Of a stretch of 22,033 nt of DNA, positions 12,940 through 20,151 are shown in pieces. The translations under genes and the position numbers were made by a program. This DNA is from CAYHPY01 sp964358485 (GTDB lineage: Bacteria; Elusimicrobiota; Elusimicrobia; UBA1565; UBA9628). Below the pieces are notes generated by a model. It was not told where the DNA came from and did not search any database. It saw only the letters and a list, made by a program, of their open reading frames with translations. Numbering within the stretch: position 1 is the stretch's first letter; each line of letters opens with the position of its first letter. Location: assembly GCA_964358485.1 (NCBI GenBank), contig CAYHPY010000059.1:1-22033 (forward strand), read 5' to 3'.

Positions 12940-14181
12940 TTAGTGGGCCTGTTGTCGGGCGGGCGAGCCTTCGGGCCGGAGGTCCCCGGTCAGCACGGGG
13001 ATGGTCATCTTGAGGAAGATGGTGAAAAGGAGCATCCCGAAGGCCCAGATTCCCGCGCAAATGAGCCACTCGTGGATGGATGGGTAGTACTCCACGATCT
13101 CTCCCAGTTGGGTCGGGATGAAGGCGGGGATGACCATGCCCATGCCCTTTTCGATCCAGATCCCGACGATGGCCAGCCCGCAGGCCCAGGAGAGCGGCAC
13201 GAGGTTGCGGGAAAAAGGAAGGACCAGCAGGATCAATGCGGCCGCGTCCAGGGCCATGGCCGTCCAAATCCAGGGGACCAGCCCGTGGTGGCCGTGCAGA
13301 CCGAAGAACAGGTATTTGGCCGAGGCGACATGGGCCGAATCCGTGTAGAACTCCTTGAAAAGCTCGCAGAAGAGCAGGAAGACATTGATGACCATCGAGA
13401 CCTGCACGATGCTTCGGAGCATTTGAAGGGTTCTGTCGGAAATCTGATATTTGGTGACCCTGCGGATCACCTGCAAAGTCAGGATCAGGAAACCGGGTCC
13501 CGCCGTGAAGGCCGAAGCTAGGAACCGGGGCGCCACGATGGCTGAGTTCCAAAACGGACGACCCCCCAGGCCCACGTAGAGGAACGCCGTGACCGTGTGG
13601 ATGCTGATGGCCCAGAACATCGCGGTGAAGACGAACGGAATGTACCAGATCGGGGCCGGCTTTTTCCCGAGATAGACCATGTAGACCAGGTAGCCGCAGA
13701 TGTGGGCGTTGAGGAGCAGATAGCCGTTGAGCACGATGACGTCCCAGCTGAGCATGGAGATCGGCCAGTTGAATTTTCCGATGACCGGGATCATGTGCCA
13801 GAAGCGGTCCGGGCGGCCCAGGTCCACCGTGACGAAGAGCAGGCACATGACGATCACGGCCACCGCCAGAAGCTCGCCGAAGATCACCACGTCGTGAAGG
13901 GTCTCGTCTTTGTAGACATAGACGGGGATGACCAGCATGACCGCGGCGGCGGCCATGCCGACCAGGAAGGTGAAGTTGGCGATGTAGAGCCCCCAGGAGA
14001 CCTGGTCGCTCATGCCCGTCACCGTGAGGCCCGCCGCCAATTGCTTGCAGTAGGCGTTGAGGCCCAGCAGGGACACCGCCAAAAGGGCGGTCATCCAGAG
14101 GTAATAGCGCCAGTCCCCTTCAATGGTTTGCCGCGCGCATCGCGCCACGAACAGCGAGTAGTCCTTGAGGGATTGGATCAT
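12940..14181 (-). CDS. NrfD/DsrP-type quinone-interacting membrane subunit
   Basis: The protein is 413 residues with about ten membrane segments, the length of the ActC/DsrP/HybB-like branch of the NrfD family rather than the eight-helix NrfD. Typical features are GMSDQVSWGLYIANFTFLVG, DLGRPDRFWHM, and the conserved middle segment ISIHTVTAFLYVGLGGRPFWN, a pattern associated with menaquinol binding and proton handling. It should pass electrons between the quinone pool and the iron-sulfur partner encoded directly upstream, 3 bases away. It is the last gene of the operon. No clear T-tract terminator follows, only a GGGCC-rich inverted repeat near 12917-12933. Confidence 0.92.
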   Translation of the reverse strand: MIQSLKDYSLFVARCARQTIEGDWRYYLWMTALLAVSLLGLNAYCKQLAAGLTVTGMSDQVSWGLYIANFTFLVGMAAAAVMLVIPVYVYKDETLHDVVIFGELLAVAVIVMCLLFVTVDLGRPDRFWHMIPVIGKFNWPISMLSWDVIVLNGYLLLNAHICGYLVYMVYLGKKPAPIWYIPFVFTAMFWAISIHTVTAFLYVGLGGRPFWNSAIVAPRFLASAFTAGPGFLILTLQVIRRVTKYQISDRTLQMLRSIVQVSMVINVFLLFCELFKEFYTDSAHVASAKYLFFGLHGHHGLVPWIWTAMALDAAALILLVLPFSRNLVPLSWACGLAIVGIWIEKGMGMVIPAFIPTQLGEIVEYYPSIHEWLICAGIWAFGMLLFTIFLKMTIPVLTGDLRPEGSPARQQAH

Positions 14182-14184
14182 AGG

Positions 14185-15156
14185 TTAAATGTCGAAGTAG
14201 TAGTAGAAGCGGGGGAGGGTTCCGACCTCCTCCTTTAAAATGAACACGCGCTTGTTCTTGATGATCTGAGCCACCTCGCTGTTCGGGTCCAGGATGTTGC
14301 CGAATTTTCGGGAGCCGGTGGGGCAGGCCTCCACGCAGGCCGGGTATTCTCCCTTGCGGGTTTTGTGCAGGCAAAAGGTGCATTTCTCGACGACGCCCTT
14401 GGGCCGGGGCCGGTTGGAGAGCAGGCCCATGTCCGGATTGATCTCCTCCTTGGGAATCTCGGGCGTCTCGAAGTTGAAGCGCCGGGCGAAGTAGGGGCAG
14501 GCCGCCATGCAGTAGCGGCAGCCGATGCACCAGTTGTAGTCGATGACGACCACGCCGTCGGGCTCCTGCCAGGTGGCCTTCACGGGGCAGGCCTTCACGC
14601 AGGGCGCCTTGCGGCACTGGTGGCATTGCACGGGCATGTAGTAAAAGCCGTCCTTGGGGACTTGGCCCTCGTAGTCGTGAGAGGAACTCTCCACGTCTAT
14701 GGAGCCCTTCTTCATCTGCAGGACCCGGATGTACTGAATCTCCGGATTGCGGGATTGATTGTTCTCCTTCATGCACGCGTAGACGCATTTGCGGCAGCCC
14801 ACGCAGCGGCCGATGTTGAGGGCATAGGCGAACTCCACGCCCGGAATGGGCGGAGGGTCCGAGAGATTGGGCCGGACGCCGTAGTCCTTTTCAACCTGCT
14901 TGGAAATCCGCTCCATCATGGCCGCCTTGTCCTCGGGGGTGAGTTCCTTGTAATGCTGGCGGAGAAACTCCTCGAGAGTGGGGATGTCGGTGATGTCCTT
15001 GAGGGGCTCGAGGGCGGCCGCGGTGGCCGCCACGGCGGCGGTGGCCATGGTGCCCAGGAAGGCCCGGCGGCTCATGCCCTCGCCGCAAGAGTCGGCCCCT
15101 CCGCAGGAGTCCGAGCCGCAGGTTTGCGCGCCTTCCGGCTTGGCTTTTTCGTCCAT
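14185..15156 (-). CDS. Tat-exported ferredoxin-like protein with four 4Fe-4S clusters (NrfC/DsrO-like)
   Basis: The protein is 323 residues. The twin-arginine signal SRRAFLGTMATAA starts at residue 29. Four cysteine quartets follow: C118-C121-C124-C128; C178-C181-C186-C190; C210-C213-C216-C220; and C259-C262-C274-C278. This is the four-cluster arrangement of NrfC, DmsB and DsrO. It would relay electrons between the NrfD subunit and the periplasmic cytochromes. The start at 15156 has a good GAGGGAGGG ribosome-binding site and a TGATG overlap with the upstream stop. This leaves a 27-residue leader with C13, C18 and C24 before the Tat signal, which is unusual. ATG 15075 (residue 28) is the alternative start. 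Confidence 0.92.
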   Translation of the reverse strand: MDEKAKPEGAQTCGSDSCGGADSCGEGMSRRAFLGTMATAAVAATAAALEPLKDITDIPTLEEFLRQHYKELTPEDKAAMMERISKQVEKDYGVRPNLSDPPPIPGVEFAYALNIGRCVGCRKCVYACMKENNQSRNPEIQYIRVLQMKKGSIDVESSSHDYEGQVPKDGFYYMPVQCHQCRKAPCVKACPVKATWQEPDGVVVIDYNWCIGCRYCMAACPYFARRFNFETPEIPKEEINPDMGLLSNRPRPKGVVEKCTFCLHKTRKGEYPACVEACPTGSRKFGNILDPNSEVAQIIKNKRVFILKEEVGTLPRFYYYFDI

Positions 15157-15791
15157 CAGTGATGCCCTCCCTCGGGGGCGGAAGTGTTCCCTCCCTTGGG
15201 CGCGTTGCGCGGATTGACGCGCGGTTTGGGCGCGGCCTCCAGCGGCTTGAACACCGGCCAGTGGGGCTCGTGGCAGGCGATGCACACCTCGGTTTTCGCG
15301 GGGCCCTTGGACTTTTCCCAGTGGCCGCTTCGGCGCCCATGCGCGCCCAGGTTCCAGTCCCGGTAGATGGTGCCGTGGCAGCGGGCGCAGAGCATTTCGA
15401 CGTTGGCCAGTTTGATGGGCGCCCCGTCGAAATTCGAGAAATTGGCGGGCTGAAGGCGGTGGTGGCAGTTGAAGCAATGCTGGTTGCGCCCGTGCTTGAG
15501 CTTGATCGTTTCGTGAAAGACGCCTTTCTCCTTGGGGTTGCCCTGAAGGGGTTCGGTGCCCTCATGGCAGGATTGGCACGGGGCGCCGTCGGAGGTCATT
15601 TCCTTGCGCACCTTGCGCACCGTGGCGGAGTCGGAGTAGGCGGGGGAGAGAGGGGGGATGTCGTCGCGCTCCGGATTTTTCGCGATCGCGTCCTTCCATA
15701 GGAGCGCCGCGACCCCCAGAAGCGAGGCCAGCGCGGTCACTGCCGCCCAACGCGGCACGCGGGAGCAGGAAGGGCCGGGAGCGGCGCTCAT
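15156..15791 (-). CDS. membrane-anchored tetraheme c-type cytochrome
   Basis: The protein is 211 residues. Residues 16-32 are an uncleaved or signal-anchor helix (AAVTALASLLGVAALLW). Four CxxCH heme sites lie at C72, C106, C135 and C170. The last lies in VCIACHEPHWPVF, a pattern I associate with cytochromes accompanying iron-sulfur/NrfD modules. Extra histidines (HETIKLKHGRNQHC) could be distal ligands. The start ATG overlaps the pentaheme gene's TGA as ATGA; the stop overlaps the ferredoxin start as TGATG. The tail is rich in Pro, Gly and His. Confidence 0.9.
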   Translation of the reverse strand: MSAAPGPSCSRVPRWAAVTALASLLGVAALLWKDAIAKNPERDDIPPLSPAYSDSATVRKVRKEMTSDGAPCQSCHEGTEPLQGNPKEKGVFHETIKLKHGRNQHCFNCHHRLQPANFSNFDGAPIKLANVEMLCARCHGTIYRDWNLGAHGRRSGHWEKSKGPAKTEVCIACHEPHWPVFKPLEAAPKPRVNPRNAPKGGNTSAPEGGHH

Positions 15792-16546
15792 TTTTTGTCC
15801 TTCTCGTGAGCGGCGACGTAAAGCGCCTTGAGTTCGGCCAGCAGGTCCTTGGTCCGCGGCCCGAGGCGCTTGAAGTCGAATTCGTGCCAATACCGGATCA
15901 CGTCGTCGTAGGCGGCGTCCACCTTGACCATGGCTTTCGGGTCGTTGATGCTCTTGTAGTAGAAGCGCAGGCCCTTGCGGTAGCCGTCGGCATGGCTGAG
16001 CCGGCCCAGGATTTCCTTAGCCTGCCCGACGACGGCGGGGTTGATGCCCATTTTCTTATTGTGGCAGTTGGCGCAGGCGCGGTCCACGATCGTGGTGTGA
16101 TACACCTTGGCGTCCAAGGCGCCGTGGCAGGTGATGCAGCTCGGCCCCCGGCCCGTGGCCTTGAGCTGCTCGAAATGGCGGCTTTTCTCGAAACGGGCCA
16201 GGACCTCGGGATGGCAACTGCCGCAGGTCTTGGGGATATTCGAAAAGTGGAAGGGGCTTTTGGGATCCGACTGCGGGAGAATCCCCTGGTGGGCCTCCTC
16301 CTTAATGGATTTCTCGGGATCGCCGCCGTGGCAGGCGGTGCAGGACATTCCCGCCAAGTCGTGGGGGGAGCCTTTCCATTCCTGGTAATAGTCGTAGATT
16401 TTCTTGTTCTGGACCCGGAACTTTTCGTCCTTGTGGCAGGTGGTGCAGGAATCCGCTTTTTTAGGATCCTTGGCGGGCGCCGCAGCCGCTCCGGGCGCCA
16501 GGGAGAGCGTGAGAAATACTGATAAAATAACTATTTTTTTAATCAT
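15788..16546 (-). CDS. periplasmic pentaheme c-type cytochrome
   Basis: The protein is 252 residues from ATG 16546, which gives the signal peptide MIKKIVILSVFLTLSLAPGA and has AGAGGT upstream. The frame is open to 16600 but that form buries the signal. Five CxxCH motifs are at C34, C69, C108, C137 and C158. The C-terminal third (about 165-252) has no heme and includes a helical YKSIND and RYWHEFDFKR region. It is the first gene of the operon and the likely soluble carrier linking the complex to a terminal reductase or electron donor elsewhere. A divergent intergenic region (16547-16693) should contain its promoter; TTAATC near 16587 on the minus strand is a weak -10 candidate. Confidence 0.9.
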   Translation of the reverse strand: MIKKIVILSVFLTLSLAPGAAAAPAKDPKKADSCTTCHKDEKFRVQNKKIYDYYQEWKGSPHDLAGMSCTACHGGDPEKSIKEEAHQGILPQSDPKSPFHFSNIPKTCGSCHPEVLARFEKSRHFEQLKATGRGPSCITCHGALDAKVYHTTIVDRACANCHNKKMGINPAVVGQAKEILGRLSHADGYRKGLRFYYKSINDPKAMVKVDAAYDDVIRYWHEFDFKRLGPRTKDLLAELKALYVAAHEKDKK

Positions 16547-16660
16547 TCCGTGGACCTCTTTACCGCAACGGAAAACCTCGCCAGGATTAATGCAACACAA
16601 AAGCCAATGCGGAATGGGCCGGTTTGGTGCGGAACCGCGCCGCGGTTTTTATAAATTTCC

Positions 16661-16666
16661 TATACT
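16661..16666 (+). promoter_or_regulatory. TATACT -10 box of the OmpA-family gene
   Basis: TATACT lies 27 bases before ATG 16694, with AGGAGA (16683-16688) between, so this gene has a normal leader, unlike several others here. Upstream sequence is AT-rich (GGTTTTTATAAATTT). Confidence 0.5.
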
Positions 16667-16693
16667 GGGCACGGCGTTTACCAGGAGATTTCC

Positions 16694-17833
16694 ATGAGGA
16701 TTTTGCGCGTCGCTTCGATTTTTTTGTGCCTCGCTTTCGCCGCACCGGCCGGCGCCGATGATTTCACGGGTTGGTTCGGCTGGGGGGCCCGGGCCGGAGG
16801 CGATTATCCGGCGGGCCCTCCCTGGATCCGCCACAACGGAAACGCCGATTTTACCGGCGGGGCTTGGATGCGCTACGGGGTCAGCCCCAAGTTCAGCTTC
16901 GGCATGACGGCCGATCATGTCAGCTTCGGAGCCTCCAACCCGGGCCTGCAGTCGGTCCTGGCGGACGGCTATTACCATTTGATGCCCGAGAGCCGCTGGA
17001 ACCCCAACGTCCACATGGGCGTGGGCGTCGCCAATTCGATCAACAATGAGCGCCAGGACGGCACGGCGTTTACCACCCGCCTGGGAGCGGGTGGAGATTA
17101 CCTCATCCACCGGCAGATCAGCGTCGGGGCCTTTCTCGATTATCAATTCGCCACCGAGGGTCACGGCGCTTCCACCAAGGATCCTTCCCATGAAATGCAC
17201 GCGCTTCTTTACGGCCTGACCGTCGGGCTGTGGTTCGGCGGCGATCATGCCGCGCCCGTCCGGCCCCGCCCCGTCGAATTGAAGCCCCGGGCGCCGGTGG
17301 ATTCCGACGGGGATGGGGTCTTGGACTCCTCCGACCGCTGTCCGGGAACTTCGCCGGGCACGGCGATCGACGCGGCGGGTTGCCCGGCCGATGCGGATCG
17401 GGATGGGGTTCTGGACACCCGGGATCAATGCCCCGGCTCTCCAATCGGGACCGAGGTCAACGCCCTGGGCTGTCCCAAGGAGGAGAAAGTTTCCATCGAA
17501 CTCCTCATTGAGTTCGACACCGCCAAGTGGGAGGTCAAGAAAACCTACGACGACCAACTTCGCAAGGTCGCCGAGTTTCTGGAGGCTCATCCCGAGGCGA
17601 AAGCGGAAATCGAGGGGCACACCGACTCCAAGGGGAGCCGAAGCTACAACATGGCCCTATCCAAGAAGCGCGCCGCCGCGGTCCGCAAGGCCCTCATCGA
17701 CCGCTTCGGGGTCGGCTCCGGACGATTGTCCTCCGAGGGCTACGGCCCGACCAAGCCCGTGGCCGACAATGACGAGGAAGAAGGGCGCGCCAAGAACCGC
17801 CGCGTCCTGGCGACTTTTTCAGGGATGAAGTAG
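16694..17833 (+). CDS. OmpA-family outer membrane protein with thrombospondin type 3 repeats
   Basis: The protein is 379 residues with signal peptide 1-21 (MRILRVASIFLCLAFAAPAG). Residues about 22-185 are an OmpA-like beta barrel (alternating aromatic strands, WFGWGARAGGDYP to LLYGLTVGLWFGG). Residues about 200-255 hold two thrombospondin type 3 calcium-binding repeats (DSDGDGVLDSSDRCPG and DADRDGVLDTRDQCPG). Residues about 262-378 are the OmpA C-terminal peptidoglycan-binding domain: LIEFDTAKWEVK, AEIEGHTDSKGSRSYNMALS and EGYGPTKPVADNDEEEGRAKNRRV. It anchors the outer membrane to the cell wall. It is transcribed divergently from the cytochrome operon and converges with the next gene. Confidence 0.95.
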   Translation: MRILRVASIFLCLAFAAPAGADDFTGWFGWGARAGGDYPAGPPWIRHNGNADFTGGAWMRYGVSPKFSFGMTADHVSFGASNPGLQSVLADGYYHLMPESRWNPNVHMGVGVANSINNERQDGTAFTTRLGAGGDYLIHRQISVGAFLDYQFATEGHGASTKDPSHEMHALLYGLTVGLWFGGDHAAPVRPRPVELKPRAPVDSDGDGVLDSSDRCPGTSPGTAIDAAGCPADADRDGVLDTRDQCPGSPIGTEVNALGCPKEEKVSIELLIEFDTAKWEVKKTYDDQLRKVAEFLEAHPEAKAEIEGHTDSKGSRSYNMALSKKRAAAVRKALIDRFGVGSGRLSSEGYGPTKPVADNDEEEGRAKNRRVLATFSGMK

Positions 17834-17846
17834 CCGTTCCCGGCTA
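17831..17846. terminator. hairpin formed by the two convergent stop codons
   Basis: TAGCCG-TTCC-CGGCTA is a perfect inverted repeat with a 4-base loop. Its ends are the TAG stop of the OmpA gene and the TAG stop of the convergent minus-strand gene. No T-run follows on either strand, so any bidirectional termination role is speculative. Confidence 0.35.
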
Positions 17847-18782
17847 AACGACGGCCTCGTCCAAGGAGACCTCGGCCAGAAGGGGGTCGTGGTCCATCCA
17901 CGGGAAGGGGGCTCCGTCGCGGTCGGGCCCGCGGCCGGTCAGCTTAAGGACCCGGGACTCCCGGCGGACGCAGGGGGCGGAGGCCCAGAAGTAATCGAGC
18001 CGAGAGCGCAGGCGCCCGAAGCCCAATAGCCACGCCAAAGGGATCAGGGGCGCCCCCCAAGGAAGAAGGATCCTGGCCCAGCGCCGGGGCGCGCCCGCGG
18101 TGGGCCCGTCCGCGGCTCCGATGTCCTGGAGAATTTCGCGCAGAGCCGACAGGCTCGCCCGGTCCTGGCTCCAATCCGAGGCCGCGAGCTGCGGAAACCC
18201 TGGGATGAGCGTGGAGAGGCGCTGGAGCATTCCGTGCATGCTCTGCGGGGCGTCGTCGAAGTTGAAGTCTCCGCCGATGATCAAGGGCTCCGCGCGGCCC
18301 GCCGTCCGGACCCAGGCCGCCAGAGCCCGATGTTGGGCCGCGCGTTCCTCCGTGAAGCGTCCCGCGGAGGAGTGGGTCGAGACCACGAGGACCGTTCGCC
18401 CGGATTCCAGGCTCACCCGGGCCGAAACGCCCCGAAATCCGAGAGGGGCGGGAGCCGCGGAATATGTCATTCCTCGACGAACCAGAATGACCTGCGTGTG
18501 CCGCTCCTCTGGATTGCCGGCCGCCGCCACGGCGTAGCCCGCCGATTCCGCCAAACGGGCGTGATGGCCCGATTTGGCCACGACCTCCTGCAGGGTCACG
18601 ATGTCGGCCGCCTCCCGGCGGAGGACCTCCGCCAGATCGGAGATATCCTCCTCCCGGCTGGCGCTGGCGTAGGAGTAGCGCATGCCCCGGGGGCCGCCGC
18701 CGAGGGGATGCAGGCGAACGTCGAAATTGCCGATGTTCCACTGGAGCAGGCGCAGGCGCTGGCCGGCAGGGGGCGTGGGCAT
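17844..18782 (-). CDS. endonuclease/exonuclease/phosphatase-family metal-dependent hydrolase
   Basis: The protein is 312 residues. It shows the family's full catalytic series: N16 in LLQWNIGNF, E66 in IVTLQEV, H137 in VVSTHSSAG, D172-x-N174 in IIGGDFNFDD, D263 in SRLDYFWA, and D297-H298 in PWMDHDPLLAEV. Such enzymes cleave phosphodiester bonds in DNA, phosphoinositides or sphingomyelin. There is no signal peptide. A hydrophobic insertion at about 236-257 (ILLPWGAPLIPLAWLLGFG) could touch membrane and would suit a lipid substrate, which is inference. The ATG at 18782 has TACAAT 6 bases upstream, so the mRNA may be leaderless. Confidence 0.88.
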   Translation of the reverse strand: MPTPPAGQRLRLLQWNIGNFDVRLHPLGGGPRGMRYSYASASREEDISDLAEVLRREAADIVTLQEVVAKSGHHARLAESAGYAVAAAGNPEERHTQVILVRRGMTYSAAPAPLGFRGVSARVSLESGRTVLVVSTHSSAGRFTEERAAQHRALAAWVRTAGRAEPLIIGGDFNFDDAPQSMHGMLQRLSTLIPGFPQLAASDWSQDRASLSALREILQDIGAADGPTAGAPRRWARILLPWGAPLIPLAWLLGFGRLRSRLDYFWASAPCVRRESRVLKLTGRGPDRDGAPFPWMDHDPLLAEVSLDEAVV

Positions 18783-18788
18783 CGGTAA

Positions 18789-18794
18789 ATTGTA
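18789..18794 (-). promoter_or_regulatory. TACAAT -10 box, divergent overlapping promoters
   Basis: On the minus strand TACAAT ends 6 bases before the start at 18782. On the plus strand TACCAT (18793-18798) ends 7 bases before ATG 18806 and overlaps it. The two start codons are only 23 bases apart, so both genes would be leaderless and their promoters compete for the same DNA. Confidence 0.45.
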
Positions 18795-18805
18795 CCATCC
18801 TCCCG

Positions 18806-19336
18806 ATGGCCTCCCTCGCGCGTTTGAAGCGGACCTTCCGGCAGGAAATGCGGGAAATCCTTCCGGGGAGCGTTTTGGTCGCCTGCCTCGGGGTGGTGTT
18901 CAGTTGGTTATGGATCAGGGACGGCTGGCTCCATGTCGCGCGGCCGAGGCTGGTCTGGGAGGAAGCGACCTGCCGGATCACCTCCAAGAGAGTGGACCCT
19001 CTTCCCCCGGGGACCGAGACTCCGCGGACCTTTCTGCCCGTGCTGACCTTCGAGGTTCATGCCCGGGGCGCGAAATATCTGGGCAGCACCTACGAGCCCT
19101 GGAACGAATCGATGGGCCACGCCGCGGCCGGGAAAGTCGTCGGCGCCTTCGAGGTCGGAAGCTTCTATCCTTGCTGGCACGATCCTGATAATCCCTCCAA
19201 CGCGGTGCTCTACCGCCGCGTCAACGGCTGGTGGGTTTCGGTGGGCTTGGGAATCATTCCGATGACTTTGCTCTCCGTGGCCGCGATTGTGTTTCCGTTT
19301 TTGAGCGCGCGGCCTCCCTCGGGGAGAAGGCGATGA
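18806..19336 (+). CDS. DUF3592 family membrane protein
   Basis: The protein is 176 residues with membrane segments at about 21-40 (GSVLVACLGVVFSWLWI) and 143-167 (VSVGLGIIPMTLLSVAAIVF). Between them is an extracytoplasmic beta domain with the family pattern: WEEATCRITSKRV, then LPVLTFEVHARGAKYLGS and FEVGSFYPCWHDPDNPSNAVLYR. DUF3592 proteins are of unknown function. First gene of a three-gene unit: its TGA overlaps the next ATG by four bases (ATGA). It has no ribosome-binding site and lies 7 bases after TACCAT. Confidence 0.85.
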   Translation: MASLARLKRTFRQEMREILPGSVLVACLGVVFSWLWIRDGWLHVARPRLVWEEATCRITSKRVDPLPPGTETPRTFLPVLTFEVHARGAKYLGSTYEPWNESMGHAAAGKVVGAFEVGSFYPCWHDPDNPSNAVLYRRVNGWWVSVGLGIIPMTLLSVAAIVFPFLSARPPSGRRR

Positions 19337-20151
19337 TCGGCCCGCGCCGCGGATTTTGGCTGGCGGCGGCCGCCGGGATTCTTGGGATCGCGGCCCTATA
19401 CGCCTCCTGGGGCGGCGCCTGGCGGGGCGAGCCCAACCCCTGCGTGGCCGCCGGGACCTGCTACTGCGAGGCCTTGCGCCCCGGTTGGATCAAGCAGCCC
19501 TCCAACACCTGGTCCTGCCTGGGATTTGTCCTGGCGGGCATGCTGGTCGGCTGGCGGGCGGGCCGGCCCCGGAGGGAGGACGGTCCCTCGGGAAATTTGA
19601 TGCGGGCCATCGGCTTTTTTCCCGCGTTCTACGCCGCCCTGGTCTCGCTGATCGGCCCGTGCTCGATGTTCCTGCACGCCTCCATGACGCGCTGGGGCGG
19701 AATCGTCGACGGGCTTTCGATGGATTTGCACATCGTTTTCGTCATCTCCTACGCGCTCATGCGGTTGGCGCGGTCCGAGTCGCCGCGGTTGTTCCTGCTG
19801 ATGTACGCCCCGGCCATGGCGATCCTGGCGGCCGGAAAATTCCAAGGCTGGGCCGCGCGGGAGATCGTGTTCTTTCTGCTGGTCATCACGGCGGTCGTCT
19901 TCGAGGTGGCGGTGATGCGGAGCCGGACGGATTTGACCCGGGACCGGGGTTGGCTCTGGGCCGCGATGGGGTCGATGGTCGTCGCGCTGGCGGTTTGGAT
20001 GCTTTCCTTGGACGACGGACCCCTCTGCGTTCCGGATTCCCCGCTTCAGGGCCACGCGCTCTGGCACCTGTTGTGCGCGGGGGCGGCTGGCATGCTTTAC
20101 CTCTATTACGATTCGGAGCGGCCGGCGTTGGCCGCAGGGAGCGCGGGATGA
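19333..20151 (+). CDS. CREST-superfamily, ceramidase-like membrane hydrolase
   Basis: The protein is 272 residues with about seven membrane segments. The metal and catalytic pattern of alkaline ceramidases and other CREST hydrolases is present: C-Y-C-E (41-46 region), QPSNTWSCLGF (55-65), S111-x3-H115 in CSMFLHAS, D126 in IVDGLSM, and H241-x3-H245 in GHALWHLL. CREST enzymes hydrolyse amide bonds in ceramide-type lipids using zinc. Here the substrate is probably a membrane lipid with an amide-linked chain; that this bacterium makes sphingolipids is not shown. The ATG overlaps the previous TGA and the stop overlaps the next ATG (ATGA at both ends), with GGGAGAAGG upstream as ribosome-binding site. 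The frame extends upstream to 19231 but lies inside the DUF3592 gene. Confidence 0.82.
   Translation: MIGPRRGFWLAAAAGILGIAALYASWGGAWRGEPNPCVAAGTCYCEALRPGWIKQPSNTWSCLGFVLAGMLVGWRAGRPRREDGPSGNLMRAIGFFPAFYAALVSLIGPCSMFLHASMTRWGGIVDGLSMDLHIVFVISYALMRLARSESPRLFLLMYAPAMAILAAGKFQGWAAREIVFFLLVITAVVFEVAVMRSRTDLTRDRGWLWAAMGSMVVALAVWMLSLDDGPLCVPDSPLQGHALWHLLCAGAAGMLYLYYDSERPALAAGSAG

Noticed and set aside
14365..15162. Plus-strand frame opposite the iron-sulfur gene
   Set aside because: The minus strand has four complete 4Fe-4S quartets and a Tat signal; the plus frame is Ala/Gly/Val-rich with no motif.
16649..17620. Minus-strand frame of 323 codons opposite the OmpA-family gene
   Set aside because: No domain, and it is antisense to a gene with a signal peptide, type 3 repeats and an OmpA domain.
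19356..20147. Long upstream extension of the cyclase frame
   Set aside because: The extension overlaps the ceramidase-like gene and reads as Arg/Gly/Pro-rich shadow protein; the ATGA junction at 20148 gives a proper membrane N-terminus.
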